A stretch of DNA of 64,000 nt. It comes from Rhodococcus sp040643435. GTDB taxonomy: Bacteria > Actinomycetota > Actinomycetes > Mycobacteriales > Mycobacteriaceae. The position numbers and the translations under genes were made by a program. The DNA is taken from assembly GCF_040643435.1 (NCBI RefSeq), contig NZ_JBEYUH010000018.1, positions 1 to 64,000 on the forward strand, read 5' to 3'. Every line of letters begins with the position of its first letter. Positions within the stretch are counted from its first letter, which is position 1. The notes under the pieces are model-generated. The model saw only the letters and a list, made by a program, of their open reading frames with translations, was not told the origin of the DNA and ran no database searches. Below, piece after piece: positions 41,516 through 49,603 of the stretch.

Positions 41516-42094
41516 GTGATCCAGGACACTGCGCCGCACGGAACTCGCACCCAGGCGCAACGAACGGCCGCCACCCGAGCGAAGCTGCTCGACGCCGCGG
41601 TCGACTCCCTCGTCGAGCACGGCTACTCGGGCACGAGTACTCAGGGCATCGCCAAACGTGCCGGAGTTTCGCGAGGTGCCCAGCTCCACCACTTCCCGAC
41701 GAAGGAGAGCCTCGTCGTTGCGGCGGTCGAGCATCTCGTCGACAAGCGGCTCAGGGAGATCCTCGAAACGCGTCCCGAGCCCGAGCGTGGTTTCGAGGCG
41801 CTGATGGAGGCCTTCTCCGGGCCACTGTTCTATGCGGCGCTCGAGTTGTGGGTCGCGGGCCGGACGGATCCGTCCCTGCACGAGGCGATGATTCCCCTCG
41901 AACGCAAGGTGTCCGATGCGCTGCGCGTCGGGTGCCTGGAGATCATGGGCGACCTGGTATCGCCCGAGGCGATCGACCTGAGCATCGAGCTGGCACGAGG
42001 TTTCGCGGTGTCGGCTCTGATGCGCACGCCCGAATCCGATCGAGAGTTCCGGGAGCGCCTGCTCCCCGTCTGGAAGGCTCTGGTGATGAAATGA
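41516..42094 (+). CDS. TetR family transcriptional regulator
   Basis: 192 aa. HTH TSTQGIAKRAGVSRGAQLHHFPTKE (quoted in part: GIAKRAGVSRGAQLHHF). GTG at 41516 is chosen because it lies one turn after a TACGAT -10, giving a leaderless mRNA; upstream in-frame codons overlap the operator. Its stop overlaps the monooxygenase ATG (ATGA), so it heads a four-gene operon and probably senses its substrate or product. Confidence 0.88.
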   Translation: MIQDTAPHGTRTQAQRTAATRAKLLDAAVDSLVEHGYSGTSTQGIAKRAGVSRGAQLHHFPTKESLVVAAVEHLVDKRLREILETRPEPERGFEALMEAFSGPLFYAALELWVAGRTDPSLHEAMIPLERKVSDALRVGCLEIMGDLVSPEAIDLSIELARGFAVSALMRTPESDREFRERLLPVWKALVMK

Positions 42095-43596
42095 GTCTCG
42101 CACTGCTTCCCGATCACGTGCACACGCTCGTCGTCGGTGCGGGTTTCGGTGGTATCGGCATGACCGCAACACTGTTGCGCGAGAACCCCGATGCCGACGT
42201 CCTCGTTCTCGAGCGTGGTGACGACGTCGGGGGAACGTGGCGCGTGAACACCTATCCCGGTGCTGCGTGCGACGTTCCCAGCGCGCTGTACTCGTTCTCC
42301 TTCGCTCCCGAGCCCGACTGGTCGCGAGCGCACGGCACCCAGCAGGAGATCTACGCATATCTGCGTCGTGTCGCGCGTGAGCAGGGCGTGACCGACCGGA
42401 CCGTCTTCGGATGCGAACTGCGAGAGGCGCAGTGGGATCCCGAACGCGCCGTGTGGCGGATCTCCACCTCACGTGGTGACCTGACCGCCGACGTGCTGGT
42501 CGCGGCGACCGGAGCTCTCTCGACTCCCACCTATCCGAAGGTTCCCGGACTGGAGTTGTTCCAGGGCAAGAAGTTCCACTCGGCCGAGTGGGATCACGAC
42601 CACGATCTCACCGGCGAGCGCGTCGCCGTCATCGGCACAGGAGCCTCGGCGATCCAGTTCGTGCCGGCGATCGTCGACCGCGTCGAGCGGCTCACACTCT
42701 TCCAGCGCACTCCTTCGTGGGTGATGCCCAAGCGCGACCATGCGATCGCCCGATCGGTGCGCAAGCTCTACCGGCGTTTCCCCGTGACCCAGAAGATCAT
42801 GCGCGGAGCAGTGTACGGCCAGAAGGAGATCTACGTCGTCGGCATGACGAAACCCTTCGCCCGCAAGAACTTCCTGCCCTTGTTCGAGATCCGGGCCCGT
42901 CAGGTACTGCGCAAGAGCGTGCGCGATCCCGAACTGCGCAAGCGCCTGACGCCGGACTTCGCGATCACCTGCAAGCGCATCCTCCTGTCCAACGACTGGT
43001 TCCCCGCCATCACGCGGCCGAACGTGGACGTGGTGTCCTCCGGCCTGGCGGCGGTCACCGAGAACGGTGTCGTCGACGACAAGGGAACCGAGTACCCCGT
43101 GGACACCATCATCTTCGGTACCGGCTTCACGCCTACCGAACCGCCTGTCGCGCACCATATCCGCGGCACCGAGGGTCGTACCCTCGCCGAGACCTGGGAC
43201 GGCAGCCCCTCGGCCTACCTCGGTATCACCGTGCCCGGCTTCCCGAACCTGTTCCTCATGTACGGACCCAATACCAACCTGGGCCACAGCTCGATCGTGT
43301 ACATGCTCGAATCCCAGGCGAACTACATCGCCGATGCGATGCGCACGATGGACCGGCGAGGCGTCACGGCCGTGGAGGTGCGCGACGACGCGGTGCGCCG
43401 CTATACCGCCGACCTCGACCCGGCACTGAACAACACCGTCTGGAACCAGGGCGGCTGCAGCAGCTGGTACATCGACGAGAAGGGCCGCAACTCCGTGATG
43501 TGGCCGGCCTTCACGTGGCAGTACCGGGCACGAACCAAGCAGTTCGACCCCGAGAGCTACATCGAACACCGCGCGACGGCGGGAGCGGGAGCATGA
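42091..43596 (+). CDS. Flavin-containing monooxygenase, Baeyer-Villiger type
   Basis: 501 aa. FAD motif VVGAGFGGIG, the Baeyer-Villiger fingerprint F157-x-G-xxx-H163-xxx-W167 (FQGKKFHSAEW) and NADPH motif IGTGASAIQF are all present. It should insert oxygen next to a ketone carbonyl, giving an ester or lactone. ATG at 42091 overlaps the TetR stop. The next gene encodes an alcohol/sterol oxidase, which could make the ketone. The C-terminus is at the short end for BVMOs, as in the AlmA/EthA-like group, so long-chain or cyclic substrates are both possible. Confidence 0.88.
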   Translation: MSLALLPDHVHTLVVGAGFGGIGMTATLLRENPDADVLVLERGDDVGGTWRVNTYPGAACDVPSALYSFSFAPEPDWSRAHGTQQEIYAYLRRVAREQGVTDRTVFGCELREAQWDPERAVWRISTSRGDLTADVLVAATGALSTPTYPKVPGLELFQGKKFHSAEWDHDHDLTGERVAVIGTGASAIQFVPAIVDRVERLTLFQRTPSWVMPKRDHAIARSVRKLYRRFPVTQKIMRGAVYGQKEIYVVGMTKPFARKNFLPLFEIRARQVLRKSVRDPELRKRLTPDFAITCKRILLSNDWFPAITRPNVDVVSSGLAAVTENGVVDDKGTEYPVDTIIFGTGFTPTEPPVAHHIRGTEGRTLAETWDGSPSAYLGITVPGFPNLFLMYGPNTNLGHSSIVYMLESQANYIADAMRTMDRRGVTAVEVRDDAVRRYTADLDPALNNTVWNQGGCSSWYIDEKGRNSVMWPAFTWQYRARTKQFDPESYIEHRATAGAGA

Positions 43597-45305
43597 CCCA
43601 CTACGACGTCCTGGTGATCGGATCAGGATTCGGTGGCAGCGTCGCAGCATTGCGAGCCACGGAGAAGGGCTACCGAGTAGGAGTTCTCGAGGCGGGTCGG
43701 CGTTTCGAGGACGACGAGCTGCCGAAGACGAGTTGGCGCCTCCGCAAGTACCTGTGGGCGCCGCAACTCGGTTGCTACGGAGTGCAGCGCATGCACCTGC
43801 TGCCCGACGTCCTCGTCATGGCCGGAGCCGGCGTGGGCGGCGGATCGCTGAACTACGCCAACACCCTGTACAAGCCGCCCACTCCCTTCTTCCGCGATCC
43901 GCAGTGGGGTCACATCACCGACTGGGAAGCAGAGCTGGCGCCGTACTACGACCAGGCGGCGCGCATGCTCGGGGTGCGTCCCAACCCCACCACGAGTCCA
44001 GCGGACGAGGTGATGCGTCAGGTCGCCGAGGAGATGGGGGTCGGCGACACCTACACGACCACCCCGGTCGGCGTGTTCTTCGACGAACCCGGGAAGACGG
44101 TTTCCGACCCGTTCTTCGGTGGGGCCGGGCCCGATCGCACCGGCTGCACCGAATGCGGTAGCTGCATGACGGGTTGCCGCGTGGGAGCGAAGAACACGCT
44201 CGTCAAGAACTATCTGTACCTCGCAGAGAAGGCCGGCGCGCGGATTCACGCCCTCACGACAGTGACACGTGTGGTTCCGCGGCCGGGCGGCGGATACGAG
44301 GTCCACACTCGCAGCACCAACGGAATCAAGAAGCGCCGTAAGGTCTTCACGGCCGATCAGGTGGTGATCGCGGCCGGCACCTACGGCACTGCGCGACTGT
44401 TGCTCGCAAGCCGCGAGACGGGCGACCTTCCGAATCTCTCGTCCACCCTCGGCACCGTGGTGCGGACCAACTCCGAGGCAGTGCTCGCCGCAACCGCGCA
44501 GGACCGCACCGTCGACTACACCAAGGGCGTGGCCATCACCTCGTCCTTCCACCCCGACGACCACACGCACATCGAACCGGTGCGTTACGGCAAGGGCAGC
44601 AACCTGATCGGGCTCCTCCAAGCCTTGCTCGTGGACGGCGGGACCAGGATGCCGCGGCTGCTGAAGTTCTTCGGTGTCGCCGCGAAGAATCCGGGGGCCT
44701 TCCTCCGGTCGCTGTCGGTGCGGAACTGGTCCGAGCGGACGGTGATCGCACTCGTGATGCAGACCGACGACAACTCGCTCGAACTCGCCACTCGTCGTAC
44801 GCCACTCGGCCGTGGCCTGACCAGCAAGCAGGGGCCGGGCACCCCGCCGCCCGAATGGATCCCGGTCGGGCACGAGGCGGTCCGACGTATCGCCGACAAG
44901 ATCGACGGTGATGCGGGTGGTTCGATCGCCGACCTGTTCAACATCCCGATGACCGCGCACTTCCTCGGTGGCTGTGCGATCGGGGATTCGCCGCGCACCG
45001 GCACCGTCGACCCCTATCTGCGCGTGTACGGGCACGAGGGGTTGCACGTCGTCGACGGTTCGGCCGTCAGTGCCAATCTCGGCGTGAACCCGTCTCTCAC
45101 CATCACCGCGCAGGCCGAACGTGCGCTGGCGCTGTGGCCCAACAAGGGGGAGAGGGACAACAGGCCCCCGCTCGGTTCGGCCTACGAAGCCGTGCAGCCC
45201 GTCGAGCCGGTACGACCGACGGTGCCCGTCGGGGCGCCCGCGGCGCTGCGGCTTCCCATCATTCCCGTTCGGAAGGAGAACGCACGTGCTCTGGACAGTG
45301 CCTGA
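43593..45305 (+). CDS. GMC family oxidoreductase, ChoD-like
   Basis: 570 aa. The FAD motif GSGFGG (G10-G12-G15) is N-terminal, the MAGAGVGGGSLNYAN GMC signature follows and the C-terminus holds the active-site TAHFLGGCAIGDSP and NLGVNPSLTITAQAERA. A four-Cys cluster C185, C188, C191, C195 (CTECGSCMTGC) matches mycobacterial ChoD proteins and may bind an iron-sulfur cluster. It probably oxidises a sterol or other cyclic alcohol to a ketone. ATG at 43593 overlaps the BVMO stop by 4 nt; the 3' end overlaps the decarboxylase-like gene by 20 nt. Confidence 0.88.
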   Translation: MTHYDVLVIGSGFGGSVAALRATEKGYRVGVLEAGRRFEDDELPKTSWRLRKYLWAPQLGCYGVQRMHLLPDVLVMAGAGVGGGSLNYANTLYKPPTPFFRDPQWGHITDWEAELAPYYDQAARMLGVRPNPTTSPADEVMRQVAEEMGVGDTYTTTPVGVFFDEPGKTVSDPFFGGAGPDRTGCTECGSCMTGCRVGAKNTLVKNYLYLAEKAGARIHALTTVTRVVPRPGGGYEVHTRSTNGIKKRRKVFTADQVVIAAGTYGTARLLLASRETGDLPNLSSTLGTVVRTNSEAVLAATAQDRTVDYTKGVAITSSFHPDDHTHIEPVRYGKGSNLIGLLQALLVDGGTRMPRLLKFFGVAAKNPGAFLRSLSVRNWSERTVIALVMQTDDNSLELATRRTPLGRGLTSKQGPGTPPPEWIPVGHEAVRRIADKIDGDAGGSIADLFNIPMTAHFLGGCAIGDSPRTGTVDPYLRVYGHEGLHVVDGSAVSANLGVNPSLTITAQAERALALWPNKGERDNRPPLGSAYEAVQPVEPVRPTVPVGAPAALRLPIIPVRKENARALDSA

Positions 45306-45933
45306 GTGCGAGGACGAACGCACCGACTATCCGGTGTCGCCCCCACCGCCCTGGCCGGCTACCGTGCGGGCCACCCTGTGGTGGCATCGCAGCACCCCGG
45401 AAGCTGCCGAATACGGCCCGTCCGGGCCGGTACTCCCGGTCACGCTCGCGATGATGGTCGACTATCTGGACTCGCCGGTCGGTCCGTACCGCGAGGTGCT
45501 GGCCAGCCCGGTTCTGCGTCGTGGACTGATCCCCGCCATGGCGGTGCCGTTCATCGCCGTGGACTCCGAACCGTCGGTGCACGGTGGTCGTGAGCACTGG
45601 AAGTTGCCGAAGGTACTCGCGAAGTTCGACGGTGACGTGCTCGGGAACTTCTCCGCGACGGGCGCGCGATGGCGGGTCACCACCTCGGCCACCCCGAAGG
45701 GTCCGGAGCTGCCGATCGCCGGCGGGCTGACCTTCGCTCAGCCGATTCCCGGTGGTGCGGTCGAGCGTGCGTCGGCCCGGCTGCGGGGAAAGTTTCGCTA
45801 CGCACGGGTCACGGTCGCCGCAGAGGGCCCGACCCTGGGGCGCTGGCTCCGGCCGGGTACCCACCACGGGATCGTGATCACGTCCGGGCGGATGTCGACA
45901 GGTCCGGCGAAGATCGTGGGCCGGCCGGTGTGA
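45286..45933 (+). CDS. Acetoacetate decarboxylase (ADC) superfamily protein
   Basis: 215 aa. The segment GGREHWKLPKVLAKFDGD with its Lys residues lies where the Schiff-base lysine of acetoacetate decarboxylase-like enzymes is, but assignment of the catalytic Lys is uncertain. Superfamily members act as decarboxylases, aldolase/dehydratases or ligand binders. GTG at 45286 has AAGGAG at about 8 nt, inside the end of the GMC gene. It ends the operon, before a terminator, and may process a keto-acid or lactone-derived product of the preceding oxidations. Confidence 0.75.
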   Translation: MLWTVPECEDERTDYPVSPPPPWPATVRATLWWHRSTPEAAEYGPSGPVLPVTLAMMVDYLDSPVGPYREVLASPVLRRGLIPAMAVPFIAVDSEPSVHGGREHWKLPKVLAKFDGDVLGNFSATGARWRVTTSATPKGPELPIAGGLTFAQPIPGGAVERASARLRGKFRYARVTVAAEGPTLGRWLRPGTHHGIVITSGRMSTGPAKIVGRPV

Positions 45934-45942
45934 CACCGTGTA

Positions 45943-45965
45943 CTCTCCCCGGATCACGGGGAGAG
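45943..45965 (+). terminator. Terminator after the BVMO operon
   Basis: CTCTCCCCG (45943-45951) and CGGGGAGAG (45957-45965) pair exactly around GATCA, 9 nt past the stop. Confidence 0.8.
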
Positions 45966-46061
45966 GGCGCGACAGATCGAATCTCTTCGCAGGACCCAGC
46001 GCAGATCGTCCGACGTCGATGTCGGTTCTCCACCAACTCGATTCTTCTCAGAGGAGTTGTC

Positions 46062-46244
46062 ATGGCCCGTCCTGTACGACCTGCATCCGACGGATCCTCG
46101 TCCGATGAATTGACCGCGCACGACCTCGATATTGTTGTGAGGGCACTGACCGGCCGGTCGCCGAGCGTCGAGGACGTGGGCGTCGCGCGACCTGTCCGCG
46201 AATCTCCGCCCGGAGGCCGGGACCGGCCGCCCGAGCCGCGCTGA
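46062..46244 (+). CDS. Small hypothetical protein, 60 aa
   Basis: ATG at 46062 has GAGGAG at 7 nt, the best ribosome site nearby. The 60-residue product is hydrophilic, with an amphipathic middle (ELTAHDLDIVVRALTGRSPS) flanked by Pro/Arg-rich ends and no membrane segment. I recognise no family; the middle helix loosely recalls the small epsilon subunits of acyl-CoA carboxylases, but too little matches. It is flanked by a terminator on the left and the furA promoter on the right, so it would be monocistronic. Confidence 0.55.
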   Translation: MARPVRPASDGSSSDELTAHDLDIVVRALTGRSPSVEDVGVARPVRESPPGGRDRPPEPR

Positions 46245-46284
46245 CGGAAGAGGCACCGAACCCCGAGTGCGGATCGGCGGCGAT

Positions 46285-46308
46285 CGTCACCCGAGGCCGG
46301 TGGTGACG
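46285..46308 (+). terminator. Weak hairpin before furA
   Basis: CGTCACC (46285-46291) and GGTGACG (46302-46308) form a 7-bp stem that could end the 60-aa ORF transcript. Confidence 0.35.
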
Positions 46309-46326
46309 GACACCATTCCCCTATTC

Positions 46327-46354
46327 TTGACTTATTCCAGAAAACGGGCATACT
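46327..46354 (+). promoter_or_regulatory. furA promoter, leaderless, with likely FurA site
   Basis: TTGACT (46327-46332), 16-nt spacer and CATACT (46349-46354) end 7 nt before the furA ATG. The AT-rich TTGACTTATTCCAGAAAA over the -35 closely resembles, from memory, the FurA-bound site of mycobacterial furA-katG promoters. FurA would then repress itself and katA and be relieved by peroxide. Confidence 0.65.
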
Positions 46355-46361
46355 TGGGGAC

Positions 46362-46796
46362 ATGCAACAAGGACACGAGCATCACTTCGACCCGAAAGAG
46401 CAATTGCGCTCCGTGGGTTTGCGGGTGACAGCTCCCCGCGTTGCCGTACTGAGAACCGTTGCCGAGCATCCGCATTCGGATGCGGATCGGATCGCAGCTC
46501 ATGTGCGAGACGAACTCGGCTCGGTGTCGACGCAGGCCGTCTACGACGTACTCAAGGCGTGCGTGGGGAACGGGTTGCTCCGCAAGATCGAACCTGCCGG
46601 ATCGCCCGCTCGGTACGAGGCCCGCATCGGCGACAATCACCATCACCTCGTATGCCGTGCATGCGGCACGGTCGTCGATATCGATTGCGTCGTCGGGGCC
46701 GCCCCCTGTCTGACGCCGTCCGACGACCACGGCTTCGTCATCGACGAAGCAGAGGTCACCTTCTGGGGCATGTGCCCCGGCTGTCGCCAGAGCTGA
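46362..46796 (+). CDS. furA: Fur family regulator FurA
   Basis: 144 aa. Winged HTH in the first 80 residues (LRVTAPRVAVLRTVAEHPHSDADRI), then the metal region DNHHHLVCRACGTVVDID and a terminal CPGC pair, giving two CxxC motifs for structural zinc. In mycobacteria FurA is a peroxide-responsive repressor of the adjacent catalase-peroxidase; here the neighbour is a monofunctional catalase. ATG at 46362 is the first base region of the predicted transcript, so translation is likely leaderless. Confidence 0.93.
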   Translation: MQQGHEHHFDPKEQLRSVGLRVTAPRVAVLRTVAEHPHSDADRIAAHVRDELGSVSTQAVYDVLKACVGNGLLRKIEPAGSPARYEARIGDNHHHLVCRACGTVVDIDCVVGAAPCLTPSDDHGFVIDEAEVTFWGMCPGCRQS

Positions 46797-46818
46797 TTCC
46801 TGCTCACTTCGCCGGTAA

Positions 46819-46839
46819 CCCGGCCCGTCACGGGCCGGG
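46819..46839 (+). terminator. Hairpin between furA and katA
   Basis: CCCGGCCCG (46819-46827) and CGGGCCGGG (46831-46839) pair around TCA, with outer CCGG/CCGG able to extend it. No T-run follows. It may cause partial termination or mark an mRNA processing point within the furA-katA transcript. Confidence 0.5.
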
Positions 46840-46890
46840 CTGCCGGATTCGTGTCCCGAGACCCGGAACACATGTATTCGGAGGTCACCC

Positions 46891-48348
46891 ATGTCGAATG
46901 CCCGCTACACCACGAACAATGTCGGTATCCCCGTCGCGAGCGACAACGAGTCGCTGACCGCCGGCACCCAAGGTCCGATCCTGCTCCACGACCACTATCT
47001 GGTCGAGAAGCTCGCACACTTCAACCGGGAGCGGGTGCCCGAGCGTGTCGTGCACGCCAAGGGGGCCGGTGCCTTCGGTGAACTCCTCGTCACCGAAGAC
47101 GTCTCCGCCTACACGAAGGCCAAGCTGTTCCAGCCCGGTGCGAAAACCGATATGCTGGCACGCTTCTCGACCGTTGCAGGCGAGCAGGGCAGCCCCGACA
47201 CCTGGCGCGACCCGCGGGGTTTCGCGTTGAAGTTCTACACCGAGGACGGAAACTACGACCTCGTCGGCAACAACACCCCGGTCTTCTTCATCAAGGATCC
47301 GATCAAGTTCCCGGACTTCATCCACTCGCAGAAGCGACTGCCCGGCTCCGGCCTGCGCGACCACACGATGCAGTGGGACTTCTGGACCCTGCGGCCCGAG
47401 ACGGCGCATCAGGTCACCTGGCTGATGGGCGACCGCGGCCTGCCGCGCACATGGCGTCACATGGACGGATTCGGGTCGCACACCTACCAGTGGATCAATG
47501 CGGCCGGTGAACGCTTCTGGGTGAAGTACCACTTCAAGACCGACCAGGGCATCGAGTTCCTCACCCAGGCCGAGGCCGACCGGCTGGCCGGCACGGATCC
47601 GGACTACCACCGGGCCGATCTGTACAACGCTGTCGAGCGCGGCGAGTTCCCGAGCTGGACGCTCCACGTGCAGATCATGCCGGTCGCGGAGGCCGAGAGC
47701 TACCGGTTCAATCCGTTCGACCTGACCAAGGTGTGGTCGCAGAAGGACTACCCCCTGATCAAGGTCGGCGTCATGACTCTGAACCGCAACCCGCGCAACT
47801 TCTTCGCGGAGATCGAGCAGGCTGCATTCGCACCGTCGAACGTCGTGCCGGGCATCGGTTTCTCGCCCGACAAGATGCTGCTCGGTCGCGTTTTCTCCTA
47901 CGCCGACGCACATCGCTACCGCATCGGTGTGAATCACGCGCAGTTGCCGGTCAACGCCCCGAAGAGCCGTGTCGACTCCTACAGTAAGGAGGGCAACATG
48001 GCCTACAGCTTCAACGACCCCGAGACGCCGGTGTACGCACCGAACAGTTTCGGTGGCCCGCACGCTGATCCGGAGCGCGCAGGTGACGAGGGTCTGTGGG
48101 ACTTCGGCACCGAAGCAGTTCGCGCCGGATACGTGCAACACCCGGAGGACGACGACTTCGGCCAGGCGGGCACGCTCGTCCGCGAGGTCATGGACGACGA
48201 GGCGCGGGAGCGACTCGTGAACAACATCGTCGGTCACGTCCTCGGCGGTACCTCGGAGGCGCTCTACGAGCGGATCTTCGAGTACTGGCGCAACGTGGAC
48301 GAGGAACTCGGCAAGCGCGTCGAGGCCGGAGTGCGCGCCGGGTCCTGA
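46891..48348 (+). CDS. katA: Catalase (monofunctional haem, small-subunit)
   Basis: 485 aa. Distal His55 (RVVHAKGAGAFG), Asn in VGNNTPVFF and proximal haem Tyr in RVFSYADAHRYRIG are intact, and the length is that of clade 3 small-subunit catalases. It breaks down hydrogen peroxide in the cytosol. ATG at 46891 has GGAGG at 7 nt. It follows furA with a structured 94-nt gap, and is probably controlled by it. Confidence 0.97.
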   Translation: MSNARYTTNNVGIPVASDNESLTAGTQGPILLHDHYLVEKLAHFNRERVPERVVHAKGAGAFGELLVTEDVSAYTKAKLFQPGAKTDMLARFSTVAGEQGSPDTWRDPRGFALKFYTEDGNYDLVGNNTPVFFIKDPIKFPDFIHSQKRLPGSGLRDHTMQWDFWTLRPETAHQVTWLMGDRGLPRTWRHMDGFGSHTYQWINAAGERFWVKYHFKTDQGIEFLTQAEADRLAGTDPDYHRADLYNAVERGEFPSWTLHVQIMPVAEAESYRFNPFDLTKVWSQKDYPLIKVGVMTLNRNPRNFFAEIEQAAFAPSNVVPGIGFSPDKMLLGRVFSYADAHRYRIGVNHAQLPVNAPKSRVDSYSKEGNMAYSFNDPETPVYAPNSFGGPHADPERAGDEGLWDFGTEAVRAGYVQHPEDDDFGQAGTLVREVMDDEARERLVNNIVGHVLGGTSEALYERIFEYWRNVDEELGKRVEAGVRAGS

Positions 48349-48385
48349 TCCCGCTGCGCGACCGATGTGGTGAGCCGGTGAGCGG

Positions 48386-48448
48386 TCAGAGCAGACCCCA
48401 CAGATAGATCAGGGTTGCCAGGGCCAGCACGATCCACGTGGTGTCCAT
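48386..48448 (-). CDS. Possible 20-aa hydrophobic peptide, antisense side of katA 3' region
   Basis: ATG at 48448 on the minus strand encodes MDTTWIVLALATLIYLWGLL and TGA. GGAGGGAG lies about 9 nt upstream, unusually good for such a short frame. The product would be a single membrane helix with almost no soluble part, like small regulatory membrane peptides or type I toxins. It lies between the katA stop and the strong hairpin at 48512. Expression is unproven. Confidence 0.42.
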   Translation of the reverse strand: MDTTWIVLALATLIYLWGLL

Positions 48449-48511
48449 GATGCCGATCTCCCTCCGGTCGACGAACTACAACTCCATCATCCGTCACGAA
48501 CGACGGTTGCC

Positions 48512-48565
48512 GTACACGGGGCAGGGTCGCCCACCGATCGCGGTGGGCGACCCTGCCCCGTGTAC
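48512..48565 (+). terminator. 54-bp inverted repeat, strong terminator
   Basis: Exact 24-bp arms beginning GTACACGGGGCAGGG (48512-48535 and 48542-48565) enclose a 6-nt centre. It is the longest stem in the window, lies 164 nt past katA and before the next rightward gene, and should stop transcription in both directions. Confidence 0.8.
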
Positions 48566-48692
48566 TCGCTCTGCCTTCCTTCGAACATGCGTGTGACGAG
48601 GGTGCCCACCGTGGTTGTTAGGTTGGAGATCCGACCCCGACAACGCCTCGCCGGGTCGGATTCGCGCGGTTCGTCGAAAGGTGTTGTCCGAC

Positions 48693-49526
48693 ATGGTGAT
48701 GGGTCCTACCCATGCAGTATCCGGAGCGCTGGTGGGCCTCATCGTCGCCGATGTGCTTCCCCCCGAGTGGGGTGCGCCCGCGTCCACCGCTGAAACGTTC
48801 GCCTTCGCGGCGGTGTGCTCGGGAGCTGCCCTCCTTCCCGATCTCGACACAAGCCAATCGACTGTCGCGCGGTCGTTCGGTCCCGTCAGCCAGGCCTTCG
48901 CGAAGGGCGTCGACGCCATCTCGCTCGGGTACTACTCGCTCACGAAGGGCAGCCGTGATCGGAAGCGGCGAGGCGGGCACCGCACCATGACACACACCGC
49001 GCTGTTCGCGGCTCTGCTGGGTGCCGGAGTCTCGGTGCTCGTCGCGAACTTCGGCAGAGCGGCGATCATCGGGGTCCTGTTCGTCACTCTCGGTCTCGCG
49101 CTGCGAGGCCTGTTCGGGTCGTGGGCGAAGAAGCGAGGCTGGGTGGTCGTCACCCTGAGTGCGGCGGTTCTGTCGATCCTGTCCTGGACGTGGTTTCCCC
49201 AGGAGGTCGCATCCACCGGTCTCGGTATCGCGGTCGCACTCGGATGCGTGACGCACTGTCTCGGCGATGCGGTCACCAAGGAGGGCATCCCGTTCCTCGC
49301 GCCCTTCGTGCCCTGGCGTAAATCTCGCTGGTGGGAGATCAAACTGCCCTCGCTGCTGTCCATCCGTGCTGGCGGCCCGTTCGAACTCGGCATCCTGGGG
49401 CCCGCTCTCACGATTGCGGCTGTCGCGATGGGGATCTGGTCGATCGACGGAGCGCCCGAGCACATCATGGGCACCCTGGAGGCGTCAGGACTCTCGTTCT
49501 GGGATGACACCACCGCAAACCGGTAG
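48693..49526 (+). CDS. YdjM-like membrane-bound metal-dependent hydrolase (PF04307)
   Basis: 277 aa. It starts MVMGPTHAVSGALVG, with conserved acidic and His motifs ALLPDLDTSQS, GHRTMTHTAL and THCLGDAVTKEGIPF, and four to five membrane segments. This is the pattern of the YdjM/PF04307 family, whose reaction is unknown. ATG at 48693 has only a distant GAAAGG (11 nt); TTG at 48684 or ATG at 48699 are alternatives. It stands alone between a large terminator and the cholesterol oxidase promoter. Confidence 0.8.
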   Translation: MVMGPTHAVSGALVGLIVADVLPPEWGAPASTAETFAFAAVCSGAALLPDLDTSQSTVARSFGPVSQAFAKGVDAISLGYYSLTKGSRDRKRRGGHRTMTHTALFAALLGAGVSVLVANFGRAAIIGVLFVTLGLALRGLFGSWAKKRGWVVVTLSAAVLSILSWTWFPQEVASTGLGIAVALGCVTHCLGDAVTKEGIPFLAPFVPWRKSRWWEIKLPSLLSIRAGGPFELGILGPALTIAAVAMGIWSIDGAPEHIMGTLEASGLSFWDDTTANR

Positions 49527-49532
49527 CGACAC

Positions 49533-49561
49533 TGGAACAAGAAGAGAACTTGTTCTATTTT
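49533..49561 (+). promoter_or_regulatory. Cholesterol oxidase promoter with GAACAAG/CTTGTTC operator
   Basis: TGGAAC (49533-49538), 17-nt spacer and TATTTT (49556-49561) form a promoter. GAACAAG (49535-49541) and CTTGTTC (49549-49555) are exact inverted arms with a 7-nt centre and fill the spacer, so a bound protein would compete with RNA polymerase. Confidence 0.6.
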
Positions 49562-49603
49562 CGACGGGATCCGTGCCCGCCGAACAGAACGGAACTCGCC
49601 CTC

